A DNA stretch of 7,169 nucleotides from Candidatus Gastranaerophilales bacterium (GTDB lineage Bacteria; Cyanobacteriota; Vampirovibrionia; Gastranaerophilales; Gastranaerophilaceae), in NCBI GenBank assembly GCA_944325615.1, contig CALVAU010000221.1:1-7169 (forward strand). Direction: 5' to 3'. The notes under the pieces are model-generated. The model was not told where the DNA came from. It was given only the letters and a program-made list of their open reading frames with translations, and did not search any database. A program made the position numbers and the translations under genes. Below, piece by piece: positions 5,572 to 7,169 of this stretch (the first letter of the stretch is position 1; the number at the start of each line of letters is the position of its first letter).

Positions 5572-6513
5572 ATGAATCATTTATTCAAAGCTTTATTGCT
5601 CTGTGCAATACTCTCAAATACATTTACCCCTTGTTTTTCTATGGATGCTGTTTCTTCTCCAGCGGAAGAAATAGCCCATTTACCCTTGGCTGGAACGCCA
5701 ATAAAAAATATTGAAAGTAGTTCAGCAACAGAAACGTTGGAGAAAAAAGAAGATCTGTCTGTAAAATCAACAGAGGCAGAAGAGTATGAAAAAGAAAATG
5801 ATAATCAAGTGCTAAATTTGATTGATGAGACACAAACGGCTGCATGTCCCTTAAATCCTGTTATATACCAACAAAGTGGTACAATCGAAAATTTTAAATC
5901 CACTTATAAATGTTTAGCAGGTAAAGAATTAACTGCCATTATGCTTGAGAAGGGGCGGACATTTGAAGTAAAGTCAATGCAGCCAATGTCTTATGAATCA
6001 ACAGGTGGTGCCGAAGTTAAGTTTGAGTCGCTATACCCTGAAAGAGTGTTTTTAAATAAAGAACCGCAAAAACTTGTATTTACAGGAGAAGTTGTTAAAA
6101 ATAACCCACCGAGAAAAGGTGGTGGTACCGGTACATTAAAAGTAATGATTAAAAACGTAAAATTAGAAAATGTTACTTATCCTGCAGAAGCTTATATAAC
6201 AAAAATGAATAAAAAAAATGTGTTTTTTGGTGCTGTTGTAGGACCTTCAAACTATATGGATAATCTTGCAGATACAGCGAATAACGGTACTATTCATACT
6301 ATTTACAAAGATCCTTGTAAGACAACAGCTGATGAATGCGTTCATACCGCAGCAAAACCTTTTTATTTCTTGACAGGTGCTCTTTTGCAAACAGTTGATT
6401 TATTCATATCTCCTGTTATTGCATTTTTTGTGCCTGGTAATGAAGTATATATCCCTGAAGGAACAGAATTTGAAATTAAGTTAGAAAATGATATTCCGGT
6501 ACTTGAAATATAG
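5572..6513 (+). CDS. Exported protein of unknown function with hydrophobic C-terminal segment (313 aa)
   Basis: I do not recognise the family. Residues 1-23 form a signal peptide (MNHLFKALLLCAILSNTF, likely cleaved after CFS). C11 and C21 sit in the signal region, but I see no clear lipobox. Residues 24-90 are a disordered Ser/Glu/Lys-rich linker. Residues 91-245 look beta-rich, with a glycine-rich turn PPRKGGGTGTLKV at 179-191. A possible disulfide pair is C249/C256, flanking TTADE; C92 and C114 are a second candidate pair. Residues 264-287 are hydrophobic and may form one membrane helix. The protein ends with VYIPEGTEFEIKLENDIPV (292-310), which recalls the 'pore-proximal' beta strands of TrbI/VirB10-type or other envelope proteins; that likeness is weak. 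AGGA eight bases before the ATG supports the start. It is monocistronic, ending at a strong terminator. Confidence 0.82.
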   Translation: MNHLFKALLLCAILSNTFTPCFSMDAVSSPAEEIAHLPLAGTPIKNIESSSATETLEKKEDLSVKSTEAEEYEKENDNQVLNLIDETQTAACPLNPVIYQQSGTIENFKSTYKCLAGKELTAIMLEKGRTFEVKSMQPMSYESTGGAEVKFESLYPERVFLNKEPQKLVFTGEVVKNNPPRKGGGTGTLKVMIKNVKLENVTYPAEAYITKMNKKNVFFGAVVGPSNYMDNLADTANNGTIHTIYKDPCKTTADECVHTAAKPFYFLTGALLQTVDLFISPVIAFFVPGNEVYIPEGTEFEIKLENDIPVLEI

Positions 6514-6587
6514 ACAAAACCAATCTTGGATATATTTATTTAGTTATAGTCAGATACAAAATGCTCTAATTTATAATATGCCACTCG

Positions 6588-6623
6588 AAAATTCCGCTAA
6601 AGTTTATTCTGGCGGAATTTTTT
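6588..6623 (+). terminator. Intrinsic terminator of the exported-protein gene
   Basis: AAAATTCCGC (6588-6597) pairs perfectly with GCGGAATTTT (6612-6621). Two more pairs, one of them T-G, extend the stem to 6599/6610, leaving a ten-base loop. The right arm runs into six T residues (6618-6623). The left arm starts with four A, so on the minus strand the same structure also ends in Ts, although no minus-strand gene approaches it here. Confidence 0.85.
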
Positions 6624-6658
6624 CATGATAGGAAAAATTAATTTTTCATTATGTAAAA

Positions 6659-6686
6659 TTGAGTTTTTTTCTTTTTGTGCTAATAT
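6659..6686 (+). promoter_or_regulatory. Predicted extended -10 promoter of the PEPCK-like gene
   Basis: TTGAGT (6659-6664), a 16-base spacer, then TAATAT (6681-6686) preceded by TGC, forming an extended -10. The predicted start near 6693 gives a leader of about 50 bases that includes the hairpin at 6704-6724 and the ribosome binding site. A second possibility is TTAAAG (6691-6696) with TATAAG (6714-6719), which would remove the hairpin from the transcript. Confidence 0.45.
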
Positions 6687-6703
6687 TTGATTAAAGTTTA
6701 AGG

Positions 6704-6724
6704 GAGTACTTTGTATAAGTGCTC
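6704..6724 (+). promoter_or_regulatory. Leader hairpin just upstream of the ribosome binding site
   Basis: GAGTACTT (6704-6711) pairs with AAGTGCTC (6717-6724) through eight pairs, one a U-G wobble, around the five-base loop TGTAT. It ends five bases before the AAGGAG at 6730-6735. It has no T-run and so is not a terminator. It could stabilise the mRNA 5' end or tune translation; alternatively the dyad is a DNA operator. Confidence 0.4.
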
Positions 6725-6741
6725 AAAAGAAGGAGAATATT

Positions 6742-7169
6742 ATGGCTACAAAAGAATTTTTTACAAATTCAGAAGAGTTAAAACAGCTAATGTCAGCTGC
6801 TAGAGCTACAATAACTGCACCTTTCTTCGGAAATAATGTTGAAGAAGTTAAGTCAGTTTCTGAAGCTTACAAATTGGCAAAAAACAGCCCTGGAACTATT
6901 GAATTAACAGGCATGCCAGTTTACAAACCTGAAAAATTAGGTCTTCCTCAAGGTGCAAACCAATTATTATTCAATGATGGTACAGTAGTTGGTCGTTGTG
7001 CAGCAGCAAGAAAAATCGTTGGTGAACCAAATTGTGATTTGAAATACTTGTTGCCAATCATCCGTGAAGCAATCTATGGAACTAGTGACAGACTTATGTA
7101 TAAAACAGAAGCTGTTGTAGGTTTGGAAGAAGACTTCATGGTAAAAGCTCACTTGATGATTCCTGAAGG
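6742..7169 (+). CDS. Probable ATP-type phosphoenolpyruvate carboxykinase-like protein, N-terminal part (3' truncated by window edge)
   Basis: The reading frame is open from ATG to the window end, giving 142 complete codons. An ideal AAGGAG six bases upstream (6730-6735) fixes the start. The visible sequence is soluble, with no signal peptide. The stretches EAYKLAKNSPGTI (about 41-53), MPVYKPEKLGLPQGAN (59-74), NDGTVVGRCAAARKIVGEP (79-97) and GLEEDFMVKAHLMIPE (127-142) recall the N-terminal region of a divergent bacterial PEP carboxykinase (ATP) group, the last block corresponding to the pre-kinase part. The decisive P-loop and kinase-2 motifs lie beyond the window. The enzyme would interconvert oxaloacetate and PEP with ATP, linking the TCA pool to gluconeogenesis. 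The identification is from memory of family pattern, so moderate only. The strong ribosome binding site and own promoter suggest high expression. Confidence 0.5.
   Translation, partial: MATKEFFTNSEELKQLMSAARATITAPFFGNNVEEVKSVSEAYKLAKNSPGTIELTGMPVYKPEKLGLPQGANQLLFNDGTVVGRCAAARKIVGEPNCDLKYLLPIIREAIYGTSDRLMYKTEAVVGLEEDFMVKAHLMIPE

Noticed and set aside
5639..5845. Minus-strand open frame of 68 codons
   Set aside because: Antisense to the disordered linker of the exported orphan gene; no ribosome binding site and Leu/Phe-rich shadow composition.
6711..6803. Possible 30-codon leader peptide starting at TTG after AGGGAG (6701-6706)
   Set aside because: The start codon is weak, the frame overlaps the main gene out of phase, and the AGGGAG is partly in the hairpin stem. 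Codon content shows no attenuation pattern.
6967..7152. Minus-strand open frame of 61 codons
   Set aside because: Antisense to the strongly initiated PEPCK-like gene; Cys/Thr/Phe-rich shadow translation.
1..7169. Search by eye for CRISPR arrays, tRNA/rRNA genes, insertion sequences, toxin-antitoxin or defence genes
   Set aside because: No regularly spaced repeats, cloverleaf sequence, transposase motifs, terminal inverted repeats or defence-protein motifs were seen.

Overview
The window is AT-rich, tightly packed bacterial DNA in the standard genetic code. Its gene families suggest a member of the non-photosynthetic cyanobacterial sister lineage, Gastranaerophilales/Vampirovibrionia ('Melainabacteria'), probably host-associated. 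This assignment is an inference from the feel of several protein families (a GH57/DUF3536 enzyme, a Q/N-rich HEAT-like protein, secreted orphan proteins). No 16S or other strong marker is present. The only universal marker is the C-terminal end of TrmD at the left edge.

Layout from left to right. (1) The tail of trmD on + (1-144) meets a two-gene minus-strand unit (1509 to 152). That unit encodes a low-complexity/HEAT-like protein followed by a small membrane protein whose ribosome binding site overlaps the stop codon of the first gene. (2) A short AT-rich divergent region (1510-1637) carries a TATAAT box so close to the next start codon that the YkgJ-family cysteine-cluster gene (1638-2219, +) looks leaderless. 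(3) That gene converges, with two bases between stop codons, on a large minus-strand gene (4723-2222) for a GH57 glycoside hydrolase with a DUF3536 region. The GH57 gene is preceded 35 bases upstream by a gene for a small exported protein with an OB-fold-like pattern (5277-4759), and the two probably form one transcript. (4) A 294-base divergent intergenic region (5278-5571) contains a perfect TTGCAC-N3-GTGCAA inverted repeat over the likely -35 region of the minus-strand unit. (5) On +, an exported orphan protein (5572-6513) ends at a clear intrinsic terminator (6588-6623). (6) A promoter and a leader hairpin then precede a strongly initiated gene cut by the right edge (6742 onward), which I tentatively read as the N-terminus of an ATP-type phosphoenolpyruvate carboxykinase-like protein.

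Functionally, the GH57 enzyme (probable alpha-glucan metabolism) and the PEPCK-like protein would both belong to central carbon storage and gluconeogenic metabolism. Their adjacency is loose and they lie in separate transcription units. The rest are housekeeping (trmD), metal-binding (YkgJ) and lineage-type envelope or unknown proteins. I see no transposase, integrase, CRISPR array, toxin-antitoxin or defence cassette, and no RNA gene. The interesting material consists of uncharacterised proteins and small regulatory structures, not an evident new system.
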